Source: Bettongia penicillata ogilbyi
Taxonomy: Eukaryota; Chordata; Mammalia; Diprotodontia; Potoroidae
Length of the DNA stretch: 64,000 nucleotides
Assembly (NCBI GenBank): GCA_023548195.1
Contig: JAJHZJ010000009.1
Location: 1,903,501-1,967,500, forward strand
Direction of reading: 5' to 3'
The number at the start of each line of letters is the position of its first letter. The stretch's first letter is position 1. Under the pieces are notes generated by a model. The model saw nothing but the letters and a program-made list of their open reading frames with translations. It was not told the origin of the DNA and did not search any database. The translations under genes were made by a program, and so were the position numbers. This document shows, in pieces, positions 54,880 to 64,000 of this stretch.

Positions 54880-55065
54880 AAAGAGTGCTGGGCTCGAGTC
54901 AGAATCCCTGACTTTAAATTCTTTGTAACTGCCCAACCTTTTCCCAGCCTGTTTTCTTATCTGTAAAATGTGGATAATATATGCTACTTGTCTTCCTAGG
55001 TTGTTATGAGGAAAGTGCTCTGTAAACTCTCAAGTACTATATAGATATGGGTTATCATTATGGCC
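54880..55065 (+). repeat. MIR-type SINE
   Basis: 'gagtgctgggctcgagtcag', 'ttttcttatctgtaaaatgt' and 'taaactctcaagtactatat'. Confidence 0.75.
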
Positions 55066-55437
55066 ATTTTACAGATGGAAAATCTGAAGCTCAGGGTAAT
55101 GAATGGCTTGCTTAGTTTCAGGGATAGTAAGTGTGTCCGAAGAGGAATGGGAGCTGTCATGTTGGAAGAGAAAGGACATTTCCACTAGGGTCTTTTGTCT
55201 GTAAGTAAAGAAAGAGACAAGACCCTAACTGGGTGACACATTTGCTTCTTTGTTTTGAGTTTTGAGTTTTGATTTGCTCTGGGAAGTCTAATGTGAAAAT
55301 AAATCACAACAGAGTCTCAATGCTTATTTGTGAGTAGGGGGCCACGGGTAGGATGGAAGAATAGCACTCTATATATACCATCCAGGGAGAACAGATGAAC
55401 AGGGCAATTAAAAAATCCATCCACCCCCATCTACTTT

Positions 55438-55485
55438 ACACACACATACACACACACACGTACACACACATACACACACACACCG
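55438..55485. repeat. (CA)n microsatellite, interrupted
   Basis: CA repeats with T and G interruptions. Confidence 0.95.
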
Positions 55486-55980
55486 CCTCCGCCAACACTC
55501 TTCCCTCATCCCCATGTTTTCTGCTCAGTTCCATTCTCTAAGGGATAAATTAGGAGGTCAGATGGATAATCTGGGAAGCCTTCCAGATTCTTTTATTTTT
55601 TTTTTCCTGAGCCTCAGGCCTGAGCAGGGCCCTCCCTCCCATCTGTTGGGGAGCCCTTGGCTGTCAGGGCAAATCTAGGTAGGTGTATATTTCCTAAATA
55701 CATAAGAACCACTCCCTTATCTCCTATGGCCCCCCTCTCCCTGCTCCCAATGCCCTCAAACCATTTTTATTCCTTTATTAAAACCTGTCTCACATCCTTA
55801 TTTCATGCTAAGGTGTGACTGACTGATAATAGCTAAAAGGGTTCAGCCTTCTGGAGAAATTAATATTTGAAGAGGGATAAGTCTTAAGGGAATGAAGAGC
55901 TAAGAGAGTAAGTTGGTCTTTATGGAAAGAGAATTAGACTACAATCACAACACTTAAGAATCACAGAACCTCAAAGTTAT
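55486..55980. other. no feature recognised
   Basis: Unique-looking, with a T-run near 55590-55605. Confidence 0.4.
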
Positions 55981-55984
55981 AATG

Positions 55985-56910
55985 GGACCTCAGGGTCCCT
56001 CCAGAGCAATCTGAAGCTTAGTAGAATCCCTTCTTTAACTCTGCTGACCAATAGGTCAACTTCTCTGCCTGAAGACCTCCAGTGACAGGGAACCCACTAT
56101 CTCCCAAAGCAGCCCATCCTGTGTTTGGACATCATAGCTAGGTGGTTCAGTGGATAGAACCCTGGAGTCAGGAATACTCATTTTCCTGAGTTCAAATCTA
56201 GCCTCAGGCACTTACTTGGTCAACTCACTTCACCCTGTGTGCCTCAGTTTCCTCATCTTCAAAATGAGCTGGAGAAGGAAATGGCAAACTCCTCCAGTAT
56301 CTTTGCCAAGAAAACCCCAAATGGGGTCATGAAGAGAGGAGCATGACTGAACAATTGTCAGGAAGTTTTTCTTGACCTCAAATCTAAATTTGCATCTTTG
56401 CGATTCCTACCCTATGCTCTCATTCCTGAAAACTGAAAGCAAAAGTACCCAAGCTTTGCAAACTTTATTAACTTCTGCTCTAGCTGCTGATGGGGATGTA
56501 GAAAAGTCTTTGGGGCAAAGCTGAATGGGCTCACACCTCTCTCCCATCCAGACTGTCGACCGTTTACTGCTCTAGCCCCCACAACATCATTTAGTCATGG
56601 GGATCAAGAAGAATGAGTTTACTCCCTTCTCCACAGGACATTCCTGCAAATATTTGCAGGACAGCTGTCGTATTGCCCCCGGCCTTCTCCTCCGGTGGTT
56701 AAATATCTGTAGTATTTCAGTCAGTCCTCACGTGATAAGGTCTTCACTCTTCTCATCATCTGGACAATGTCCAGCTTGTCAATTGCCCTTCCTAAACTTT
56801 GTCATTGGGCAAAGTTCTCCAAACGTGATCTAAGCAGGGCAGAGGACGGAAGGAGAGTGAACTCCCTTGTTCTGGACACTAGGACTCTATTAGCGAAGCC
56901 CAAGATTTTG
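55985..56910 (-). repeat. CR1/L3 LINE, ~0.9 kb, split by SINE
   Basis: Reverse-strand stations: 'gcctgaagacctccagtgac', 'agggaacccactatctccca', then (after the SINE) 'caggaagtttttcttgacct', 'ctcttctcatcatctggaca', 'gtccagcttgtcaattgccc', 'gtgatctaagcagggcagag' and 'ctggacactaggactctatt'. Collinear with the 3' third of CR1/L3. Confidence 0.75.
56133..56358 (+). repeat. MAR/WSINE-type SINE inside CR1
   Basis: 'agctaggtggttcagtggat', 'tcctgagttcaaatctagcc', 'gctggagaaggaaatggcaa' and 'atctttgccaagaaaacccc'. Complete, with the RTE-like tail. Confidence 0.92.
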
Positions 56911-57119
56911 AGTGGCCATCTCTAACTGTTGACTTTTATTGAGTTCAGGGTCCACCAAACGCTGTAGAACTTTTGCACATGGACACACATACCAGTATAG
57001 TTCAAAGGTTTTCATTTCTCTCTCTCTACTATCAACTTTTTAGATTTGTTTCTTCATTCTGGCCTGTTTGGATTCTGATTCTGTCCATCCATAAATAAAG
57101 TACAAGTTCTGTCAAAGTT

Positions 57120-57610
57120 ACTATTACCGTTCCCATCACTCGGGTTCTCACTTGGGTATTATCCTTGGCTTTCCCTTCTCCTTCTACCATACATTCAGTT
57201 GATCATTCTGTCTTCATTTTATCTCAATAACATCTCTCAATCCATCCCCCTTTCTCCACTCACGTAGGTCCTCACCATCTTTCATGGAGGCTATTCATGG
57301 GGTCTTTTTTTTTCTTTTATTTGAGGCAATTGGGAGTAAGTGACTTGCCCCACAACTAGTAAATGTCTGGAGTCAAATTTGAACTCAAGTCCTCCTGACT
57401 CCAGGACCAATGCTCTACCCATTGTGCCACCAAGCTGCCCCTCTCATGGAGTCTTTTAATTAGGTTCTTTAATTTCAGTACTTCCCATTTCCAACCCTAC
57501 CTGCATAAAACTACCAAAACAATCTTTTTAAAGTGCAGTTCTCATTGATCATACCATTCTCCTCCTCAAACATCTTCTATGGCTCCCTATTGCTTCTAGC
57601 ATAATAATAA
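57120..57610 (+). repeat. L2 LINE fragment split by SINE
   Basis: 'gattattccttggct'-like 'gggtattatccttggctttc', 'ccttctaccatacattcagt', then after the SINE 'aacaatctttttaaagtgca', 'ccattctcctcctcaaacat' and 'tggctccctattgcttctag'. Confidence 0.7.
57309..57443 (-). repeat. CORE-SINE with 14-bp TSD
   Basis: TSD TCATGGGGTCTTTT (57295-57308) / TCATGGAGTCTTTT (57444-57457), 13 of 14. Poly(A) appears as a T-run at the left. 'gtaagtgacttgccccacaa', 'cctcctgactccaggaccaa' and head 'attgtgccaccaagctgccc'. Confidence 0.85.
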
Positions 57611-57989
57611 ATAATAACAAATGATGTACATAGCATTATAAAGTTTGCAGAGTATTTTAGCTACCTTAGCTTTTCAAACTCCATTCCAAATTCTCTTGGG
57701 AGGCATCTGTAAATTCTCATCCCACTCATTCTCCAACTTTTTGGAACAGTCTCTGATCCAACACTGCCCTCTTGAACGATTACTGTCTATTTTCCATAGA
57801 CATTACTAAGGATTTTACCTAGACCTGGTGGGTTACCTTTAGCAGACTTTCATTTCTCTGAGAGGTAGAGCAGAGATTACTTATTCTTATTTTTGTATTG
57901 TATTGTTTTTTTCTTCCATTATAATATTGTACCTCAGTTGCCTGGTCCCAGATCCTCCAGTCTGTGGGCTCTTAAATGACTGACTCCAT

Positions 57990-58195
57990 CTTCCTTGGGA
58001 ACATACAAACTGTGAGCAAAGATTTAGAACTCCAAGAGACTTCAAAGTCATGTAGGCCACGACTCTCCTTTTACAAATGAGACAGAGAGAGGTAAAAGGA
58101 TTTATCCAAAGTCCACCAATTGGGGCAGAGTGCCAGAGCTGGGATTGGAACCCAGATGTCATTAGTCCAAAACTAGCACTGTTTCCACTATGCTA
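57990..58195 (-). repeat. MIR-type SINE
   Basis: 'ctccttttacaaatgagaca', 'cagagctgggattggaaccc' and 'ctagcactgtttccactatg'. Confidence 0.8.
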
Positions 58196-58254
58196 TATTG
58201 CCTCTGAGTAGTCCTGGACATAGCTATTGATGCCCCATCCAATGCAGTTCTTTC

Positions 58255-58400
58255 ATAGAATCATGGAGTTGTATGATGCAATAACTGAAAGGTATAGATA
58301 TTAGAAAGTCATCTAAGCCACCTCATTTTACTTGTGGAGAAACTATGACCCAGAAGACATTTACCCAAGATCACAAAACTAGTTAGTGGGAATCTGAGAA
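58255..58400 (-). repeat. MIR-type SINE
   Basis: 'gaaagtcatctaagccacct', 'cattttacttgtggagaaac' and 'acccaagatcacaaaactag'. Confidence 0.7.
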
Positions 58401-58424
58401 AGTTGCTCTGAGTGCCTGTCCAGT

Positions 58425-58560
58425 GCATTCATTCATTCATCCATTTGTCTATCTATTCACCCATTTGCTAATTCATTTGTCTATCTATTTATCTGTCTAT
58501 TCCCCCTTTATTTATTCACTTTTTTTATTTATCTGTTCATCCATTTATCTATCTATTTGG
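58425..58560. repeat. degenerate tetranucleotide repeat
   Basis: Mixed ATTC, ATCT, ATTT and ATCC units over ~135 bp. It makes a Ser/Ile/Tyr-rich frame that is not a gene. Confidence 0.85.
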
Positions 58561-58599
58561 GAGTTTTATTTACTTCTTCATTTCTCTATTCATTTGTGT

Positions 58600-58875
58600 G
58601 TTTCACTGATGACTTTTGGCTTTATATCACAGTCTTTTCTGGATATACCTTGCTTTATAGAGCAGTTGTAGATCCGCCCCTCTAGCCAGTCTTCTATTGT
58701 AACAAAGAAAAGAAAAGAAAAATAGCCAAGAAAAATCAATCAGCACCAAGGTGGTAACATTCCACATCCCTAATCCCCTATCTATTCAACCAAAGGAGGG
58801 TAGTGCATGGCTTCCCTCCCTCCTCTAGCCCAACATTGGTCATTCCACACATGATGTTTGCCTTTAAATTTTTTT
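58600..58875 (-). repeat. marsupial L1 3'-UTR fragment
   Basis: 'tgacttttggctttatatca', 'cagtcttttctggatatacc', 'aatcaatcagcaccaaggtg' and 'acattccacatccctaatcc'. Same subfamily as 60720-60990. Confidence 0.6.
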
Positions 58876-58884
58876 TTTTGTCAT

Positions 58885-59040
58885 AGAATCCTAAACAGCG
58901 GAAAGGTCATCAAGTCTAAATTCCCGCATTGCATAGTGGAGGAAATTGAAGCCTAGAGTGGTAACTCACCTAGGTTCATACAGGGAGTAAATGGCAGAGC
59001 TAGGGTTTGAATGTGGGCTCTGTAACTCCAAATTTCAGTC
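58885..59040 (-). repeat. MIR-type SINE
   Basis: 'ggtcatcaagtctaaattcc', 'gtggaggaaattgaagccta' and 'gcagagctagggtttgaatg'. Confidence 0.8.
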
Positions 59041-59174
59041 TTCTTTCTACTTCATGTCTTTATGTTTTTATTTGCTTAGCGTGTGATATAATTTCTCCAG
59101 TTCTACTTAATTCACTCTGTATCCAGACTTCCTTCTATCCTCCTACTACCTCCCCAGAGTAGACCTACAGTAAC

Positions 59175-59490
59175 TAAGGCCAATAGGTGGCACAATAATG
59201 CCCCAACAGAGCATCCGCCCTGAAATTGAGAAGACTCATCTTCCTGAGTTCAAATCTGGTCTCAGACACTTACTAGCTGTGTCACCCTAGGCAAGAATCC
59301 CGTTTGCCTCAGTTTCCTCTTCTCGAAAATGAGCCAGGGAGGAAATGGTGGACCAGTGAGTGCAGTGTGTGTGTTCATCCTTCGTTGCTGAAGAAGACCA
59401 TGCCATCAGAGAAATGATGACTTTTGCCAAGAAAACCTCAACTTGGGTCAGGAAGAGTTAGACATAACTGAAATACCTGAACAGCAACTT
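59175..59490 (+). repeat. MAR/WSINE-type SINE interrupted by family A head
   Basis: Head 'aataggtggcacaataatgc', 'cttcctgagttcaaatctgg', 'gcctcagtttcctcttctcg' and 'aggaaatggtggaccagtg'. A foreign 55-bp piece sits at about 59364-59419, then the tail resumes 'cttttgccaagaaaacctca' and 'ctgaaatacctgaacagcaa'. Confidence 0.85.
59364..59419 (+). repeat. family A 5' head only
   Basis: 'tgtgtgtgttcatccttcgt', 'tgctgaagaagaccatgcca' and 'tcagagaaatgatga' equal the first ~55 bp of 62405-62465, including the leading TG run. The remainder of family A is absent. Confidence 0.75.
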
Positions 59491-59779
59491 TGTAAAGCAG
59501 ATCAAGTGACTCTCAACTTCCCTTTCTTTTCCTTTTCTATTTTTCCTTTTTGAAGACACATTTTGTTCCCTTCTCCATCATCTCTCCTCTTAAGGTGTGA
59601 AGGTTCTGGTCCAGGAGCCTTCTTGCCTTGCAATGCTTTTCTCACTTCAAACTTTCCCAATTATGATAACATATAGCCCATCCCCTGCCCCCAAACCTCA
59701 TACCCTGAAAATTAACTATATTTAAGAGAAAATAAAATGAACATGAAGAATGGTACTGTCCTGCAGAAGAGTGTATAAT

Positions 59780-59832
59780 AGGTATGTGTATATATCTGTG
59801 TATGTGTGTGTATATATAAACACACACATATA
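59780..59832. repeat. GT/TA-rich simple repeat
   Basis: Mixed GTAT, GTGT, TATA and CACA units. Confidence 0.85.
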
Positions 59833-60719
59833 CTTATAATATCCTATCTACATCCTTGTAATATTATGATTGTTTTCTTACATTTCCCTATCATGAATAA
59901 CCACCATATTTATTACTGGAGATGTAGCAACTACTGAACTTTTCTCTAAGAGTTATAAGCCAACTGCTTTCTGGGCCTATCACTAGCTAACAATGTGACC
60001 TTAGGCAAGTGAATTCACTTTACACAGTTTCACTTGTAAAAAGAGGGTGTTGGGTTAGGTATCACCAAGACCTCTTACATCTCCAACATTTTTGTTTTTA
60101 ATCTGAGAGGCATCACGCCAATCTCCCTTTCCTAGCTCCTTTTCCTTCTTTAGCAGTATTTTCTCCCACATTCCCAAAGTACTCTTTATTTTTTTTGAGT
60201 TTTATATAGTCTCCCTCTAAGGGAAGAAAGAAATTTGATAGACTTGTTAACATGGAGGTGATAGGGATTGCTTGCCCCAATATTCCTGCATGTGTGGCTT
60301 ATGTTTTAAAAGGACTAAAGGGCCAAAGGAGTAATGCTTAACAAAATAAGATAGTAATAGGTGGAACCATTGGGACCTGAAAGCATATAAATCATAGTTA
60401 TAAATTGTTTATTAATACCCAAAGGAATGAGATTTTAGGTACTTTGGCAGGGGAGGTATTGGAGGTAGGAGTCCTTCCTGGAGCTCCTTCAATCACATTG
60501 CACGGGGAAACCACTTCTACTTATGTAGTAGACCCTATGTTTCTCTCTCTCTCTGCTCTCCTTTCTTTTATATCTCTTATTTCTTCCCTTCTTTTCTTCT
60601 TTATCTACCTTCCCACTATGAATTGGTCTTATTTAGAAATAATTTATTTATAAATACCTTGTTGATTAAATTATAAATTATAAGTTTATAAGTGACTACT
60701 TCCTATGTAGCATTTTTAA
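59833..60719. other. mostly unannotated
   Basis: A partial MIR core may lie at about 59980-60090 ('aacaatgtgaccttaggcaa', 'gtttcacttgtaaaaagagg'). The rest is AT-rich, with CT-rich patches near 60540-60600. Confidence 0.4.
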
Positions 60720-60990
60720 AAAGTCTTAATGATGCCTTTTGGTTTTACATCACAGTCATTTCTGTATATAAGTTGCTCTCCCAGTAGGTCCTCCCTTGTG
60801 ACAAAGAAAAATAATTAGTCAAAACCAACTGACTGAGTGATGTGGTACCCAGTTTTCCAAGTCCACAGATTCCCACCTCTCAAAGAAAAGACAGGAGGTG
60901 GATTTCCTTATCTCTTTTGTAGAGTCAAGATTGGTCACTGTAATTACAAAGCATTACGAATTTTTTTGTTCTCATTTGCACTACTGTAGT
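60720..60990 (-). repeat. marsupial L1 3'-UTR fragment
   Basis: 'gatgccttttggttttacat', 'cacagtcatttctgtatata', 'ggtcctcccttgtgacaaag' and 'ccaactgactgagtgatgtg'. Confidence 0.6.
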
Positions 60991-61320
60991 CATTGCTACA
61001 TGCTATAATTTGAAGTACCTCTGACTTCAGAGCTCTTTTTTTTTTTTGTGGAAGACTTTGATCTTTGCTAAAATGCAAATCCCCAGGAGCAGGTTCCTAC
61101 TTAGAAACATCAAATGACTGCCTCCCTTCTCCTCGCTTAAGAAGCTCTCATCAATCCTCGATTCTTAGGGTGGGGGTGGACAACCTGTGGCATAGATCCC
61201 ACAGAGCAGTCCCTGAGGCCTTTTTCTGCACTGAATCATATGTCTCTGTAATAGAACTATAGGGTTCAGTGTTTCCTTCTCTTGTTTTCTTGGTTTTTAA
61301 ATCTCATCCCAAACTAAAAA

Positions 61321-61473
61321 AAAGTCATTGAACTGCACATACACATGGACCAGATGATATTACTAGGTATAAGGGAAAGATTCTACACACACACACCAAA
61401 AAAGGTGTCCAGTCTTTGGGGAATGGCTGAACAAATTTTGGCATATGAACATAATTCAACATTATTGTGCTAG
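61321..61473 (+). repeat. L1 3'-UTR, first part
   Basis: 'gatattactaggtataaggg', 'ccagtctttggggaatggct', 'gaacaaattttggcatatga' and 'ttattgtgctagtaaag'. The homologous sequence continues at 62300-62400. Confidence 0.7.
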
Positions 61474-61475
61474 TA

Positions 61476-61685
61476 AAGACAGCTAGATGGTGCAGTGGAT
61501 AGAGTACAGGGCCTGGAGTGAGGAAGATCTGAGTCTGAATTTAATCCCAGACTAGCTCAATGACCCTGGGCAAATCACTATCCTCTGTCTGTCTTGTTTT
61601 CCTAACTATAAAATGGGGATAGTAATAGCATCTACCTCCCAAGGTTCTTGGGGGAGTGACAGAAATGATAATTAATAATGATTTG
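61476..61685 (+). repeat. CORE-SINE
   Basis: 'agctagatggtgcagtggat', 'gcctggagtgaggaagatct', 'gaccctgggcaaatcactat' and 'tctacctcccaaggttcttg'. Confidence 0.9.
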
Positions 61686-62194
61686 GGGAGATCCAGAGTT
61701 CCCTGGTTTCTTGTCTTGACTTTCCAATCTCCTGAATGACACTGAAATAACTCTCCCCAGTCTTTGTCAGGCTCCACCCAACCTTACAAGGAATCTCTAC
61801 TCTAAGGTGAATTCCACTCATTCAAGCTTGAGAGGAGGTAGATCCTTCACCTAGATTGCCCAAGGCTGAGGGTGGTCTGGAGACAGGGATTGTGTCTCTC
61901 CATCCAAGAGTGACTTGATATCACTTTCAGCCCCTCATTGGAGCAAGTTCACTTCTCTTTGTAAAATCCACCTCTCGTTAATTGTTATTCAATCAGAGAG
62001 CATTGCCACCTGCTGGAACACCTCTAGTGTTCTATGTAAGGGGCATATAAACCTCAAGAAGTGGTCATGCATCCTCTTTGATCATTGAGAGGATAAGGAT
62101 GACGAGTCCTTTTTGTCAATCATTTGCTGGCCATGATTGATAAAACTGATTTTTATTTACCCCACAACTTTGTCTTTCGAAATTATTTTTATTT
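61686..62194. other. no repeat recognised; CTCF-core-like site inside
   Basis: Unique-looking sequence lying between two halves of one L1 3' UTR. It contains the motif at 62001-62019. Confidence 0.4.
62001..62019 (-). promoter_or_regulatory. CTCF-core-like site
   Basis: Minus strand GTTCCAGCAGGTGGCAATG: the 12-bp core CCAGCAGGTGGC is a full match to CCASYAGRKGGC, but the 5' three and one 3' position miss the 19-bp consensus. Confidence 0.4.
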
Positions 62195-62285
62195 GCCACG
62201 GGAATCAAATGAGACAATTCTGTAATGCACATAACACAATGCTTGGCACATAGTAGCTACTTAATAAATGCTTATTTCCTTTCTC
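62195..62285 (+). repeat. MIR 3' end
   Basis: 'acgggaatcaaatgagacaa', 'acacaatgcttggcacatag' and 'tacttaataaatgctt'. Confidence 0.65.
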
Positions 62286-62299
62286 TCCTCCCCCCATGA

Positions 62300-62400
62300 T
62301 AAATATGAAAAATTCAGAGGAACCTGGGAAGACATGTATGGATTAATGCCAAGCAAAGTAAGAACCAGAGAACAATTCACACACAATGGCCATAATCATG
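62300..62400 (+). repeat. L1 3'-UTR, second part
   Basis: 'aaattcagaggaacctggga', 'agacatgtatggattaatgc' and 'aagtaagaaccagagaacaa' are the continuation of the L1 3' UTR begun at 61321. Confidence 0.7.
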
Positions 62401-62409
62401 TGTGTGTGT

Positions 62410-62717
62410 GTGTGTGTGTTTGTCCTTCATTGCTGAAGAAGACTGTGCCATCAGAGAAATAATGACATGACTTGCACTTCACTGTGTTTTGAGTGAGGGA
62501 GGGCTGTGCAGGTCACCAGCCTCACTTCTCCTCCAGAGCCATCTGGATCCAGTGACCAGATATTCATCAAGATGACTGGAGATGACCCAGGATGAGGCAG
62601 TTGGGGCTAAGTGACTTGCCCAAGGTCACACAGCTGGTGAGTGTCAAGTGTCTGAGGTGAGATTTGAACTCAGGTCCTCCTGACTCCTGCTTTATCCACT
62701 GCACCACCTAGCTACAT
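62410..62717 (+). repeat. family A short copy fused to inverted SINE
   Basis: A TG run (62399-62420), then family A: 'tgctgaagaagactgtgcca', 'gacttgcacttcactgtgtt', 'gagtgagggagggctgtgca' and 'atccagtgaccagatattca' to about 62595. It passes directly into a minus-strand CORE-SINE: 'aagtgacttgcccaaggtca', 'tttgaactcaggtcctcctg' and 'ccactgcaccacctagct'. Confidence 0.75.
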
Positions 62718-63054
62718 AACAACATAAAGGAAAACCAGACTGATAGAATTCTGATCACTTCGGGGACCAAATGTGACTTCGGGATGGCAAAGTAGGCTTC
62801 CTGCCTCTTGGCAGAGAGAACTAGAGTCGTGGAATAAATAAAGGAATATCCAAGGCATTGCTATGTTTTCCTTGACTATACTTATTAGAGTTCTGGTAGG
62901 GTTGGGGGGTAGGAGAGAGCCAATGGGAAGTGAAAGTGATAAAGAAAAGGAAAGAATATCAACAAAACCTTAAAACCAATCAAGCAACCAATCAATCAGT
63001 CTAAAGTCCCATCTCCTCTAAAATTACATCTGTGATCCCCCAGAAACATCATTG

Positions 63055-63185
63055 GATCTGAAATCAGTGGCTGAAGGTTCAAAGCCAAGCTCACCTGCTT
63101 CCTCTTGGAACAGGAACTTAATCTTGCTGAATTCTGGATTCTTTCTCTGTAAAATGAGGGATTTGGACATGATGGTCTCTGAAAG
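63055..63185 (+). repeat. MIR-type SINE
   Basis: 'ggatctgaaatcagtggctg', 'ggattctttctctgtaaaat' and 'gagggatttggacatgatgg'. Confidence 0.65.
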
Positions 63186-63199
63186 CAGCTGGGTAGCTC

Positions 63200-63290
63200 A
63201 GTAGAGCCACTCAGTGGAGTTTGACTAGGGAAGTGACATGACAGGACCTGTGCTTTAGGAAAATCACTAAAATGCTTTGCAAATCTTCAA
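63200..63290. repeat. ancient LINE-class fragment
   Basis: 'gactagggaagtgacatgac' and 'aggacctgtgctttaggaaa' match the type at 2840-3110. Confidence 0.45.
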
Positions 63291-63429
63291 AGTCAATTTA
63301 AATCTACAAATTTTGTTTCAATTATTATAGGAGAAATATTATATGGACAATTGTAGGGATTAAGTCTGTGATTTCATAAACAGCTGAAAATCTCAGGGGA
63401 GAAAATTCATTTTACCAATGCATGTTGCC

Positions 63430-63560
63430 ATCTACTCTGCAATTTAATAGTCTTAAGGTGTTGCTTAGAGCACTGAGAGATTAATCTATCTGTCTAGAGT
63501 CATAGAGCCAGTATGTGTCAGGGGTGGGACTTACTGGCTTCAAGAACAACTTTCTATCTA
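63430..63560 (-). repeat. degenerate MIR-type SINE
   Basis: 'ggtgttgcttagagcactga', 'tctagagtcatagagccagt' and 'gtcaggggtgggacttactg'. Confidence 0.5.
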
Positions 63561-64000
63561 CTATGTGATTCTGCTTTTGGGTTATTGTAACAGTATGACA
63601 ACAGTGAAGATAACAATCTATGACAATAAATCCACCAGGTAAAAAATACCTTCAGGATTCTAGGTTCTAGAGCACCTAGGTCTAGCATTATAATGTTTAG
63701 CATAAACCAGGTCTAGCATTCATTAAAGTTGCCCCGGGCCTGGAAGAAGTTACTTGGAACTTTTGCTTCCAAGGGGTAAGAAAAGAGAAAGGGGCATTAA
63801 AGAGCTAGTACTTTTAAAGTATAATTTAGGCTAGATCATCTGAGGTTTTTTCTAGCACTTAAATTCTGTGATTCTAAGTACAATTTTACCTAAGTGAATT
63901 CGTCACTCATCAAAAAAAAAAAAGTTACAATGGGGAGAAACAACTGATCAGGATGGCCCACTAGCCATCCCTTTATTGAATGCTTGGAGTTATAAATTGC
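63561..64000. other. mostly unannotated
   Basis: A SINE or CR1 3' terminus may lie at 63825-63880 ('ctagcacttaaattctgtga'). A local duplication of 'ggtctagcatt' occurs at 63680 and 63710. Otherwise nothing seen. Confidence 0.4.

Noticed and set aside
58423..58671. Ser/Ile/Tyr-rich membrane-like protein
   Set aside because: Product of the degenerate ATCT/ATTC repeat and an L1 3' UTR.
61160..61260. hAT terminus ('gggtgggggtggacaacctgtg')
   Set aside because: Resembles hAT ends but no second terminus, TSD or interior could be found.

Overview
This window looks like intergenic or deep-intronic DNA from a marsupial (metatherian) nuclear genome. I find no intact protein-coding gene, no RNA gene and nothing prokaryotic. 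The inference rests on the repeats. There are dozens of tRNA-headed CORE-SINEs of the MAR/WSINE type, whose 3' tail (AATGGCAAACCACTCCAGTA-like, then CCAAGAAAACCCCAAATGGG) resembles RTE/BovB LINE ends. Alongside them are ancient MIR, L2 and CR1/L3 copies, marsupial-type L1 3' ends, hAT (Charlie-like) elements, an RTE reverse-transcriptase fragment and long dinucleotide microsatellites. CpG is scarce. I cannot resolve the species. Family names are from memory because no database was searched, and repeat boundaries without a target-site duplication (TSD) are good to roughly 10-40 bp.

Layout. 0-10 kb: MIR and CORE-SINE copies, CR1/L3 pieces (best at 7.8-8.8 kb) and an L1 ORF2 fragment (8.9-9.3 kb). 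10-15 kb: microsatellites, then the largest repeat-poor tract (11.2-14.9 kb), with a near-consensus CTCF motif, HNF1/FOX and MEIS-PBX motifs and a G-quadruplex motif. 15-24.8 kb: three L2 copies (two split by SINEs), a Tc/mariner-like element, two hAT elements with readable 8-bp TSDs, a second CTCF-like motif and a palindromic hAT MITE. 25-36 kb: L1 3' ends, an RTE fragment, an L1 ORF1 relic, and a three-layer nest (SINE inside hAT inside CR1) at 33.5-35.1 kb. 36-40 kb: a run of same-strand SINEs. 40.6-43.1 kb: a processed HSPA8 (HSC70) pseudogene, minus strand, broken by an L1 fragment and followed by two adjacent hairpins. 48.86-51.83 kb: an almost full-length, minus-strand L1-type element with ORF1, 5' UTR and 3' tail but no ORF2 (a half-L1, HAL1-like, architecture). 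52-64 kb: a degenerate 45-bp minisatellite, CR1, L2, L1 and SINE copies, and copies of a less familiar marsupial repeat that I call family A.

No genes work together here. The only former coding content is retrotransposon ORF relics and the HSPA8 retrocopy. Best candidates for function are the repeat-free motif clusters (11.8, 12.8-13.2, 14.3-14.8 and 47.3-47.7 kb) and the CTCF-like sites. The best candidates for unusual biology are the ORF2-less L1, the two hairpins at 43.2-43.3 kb, the palindromic MITE at 24.6 kb and the SINE chimeras.
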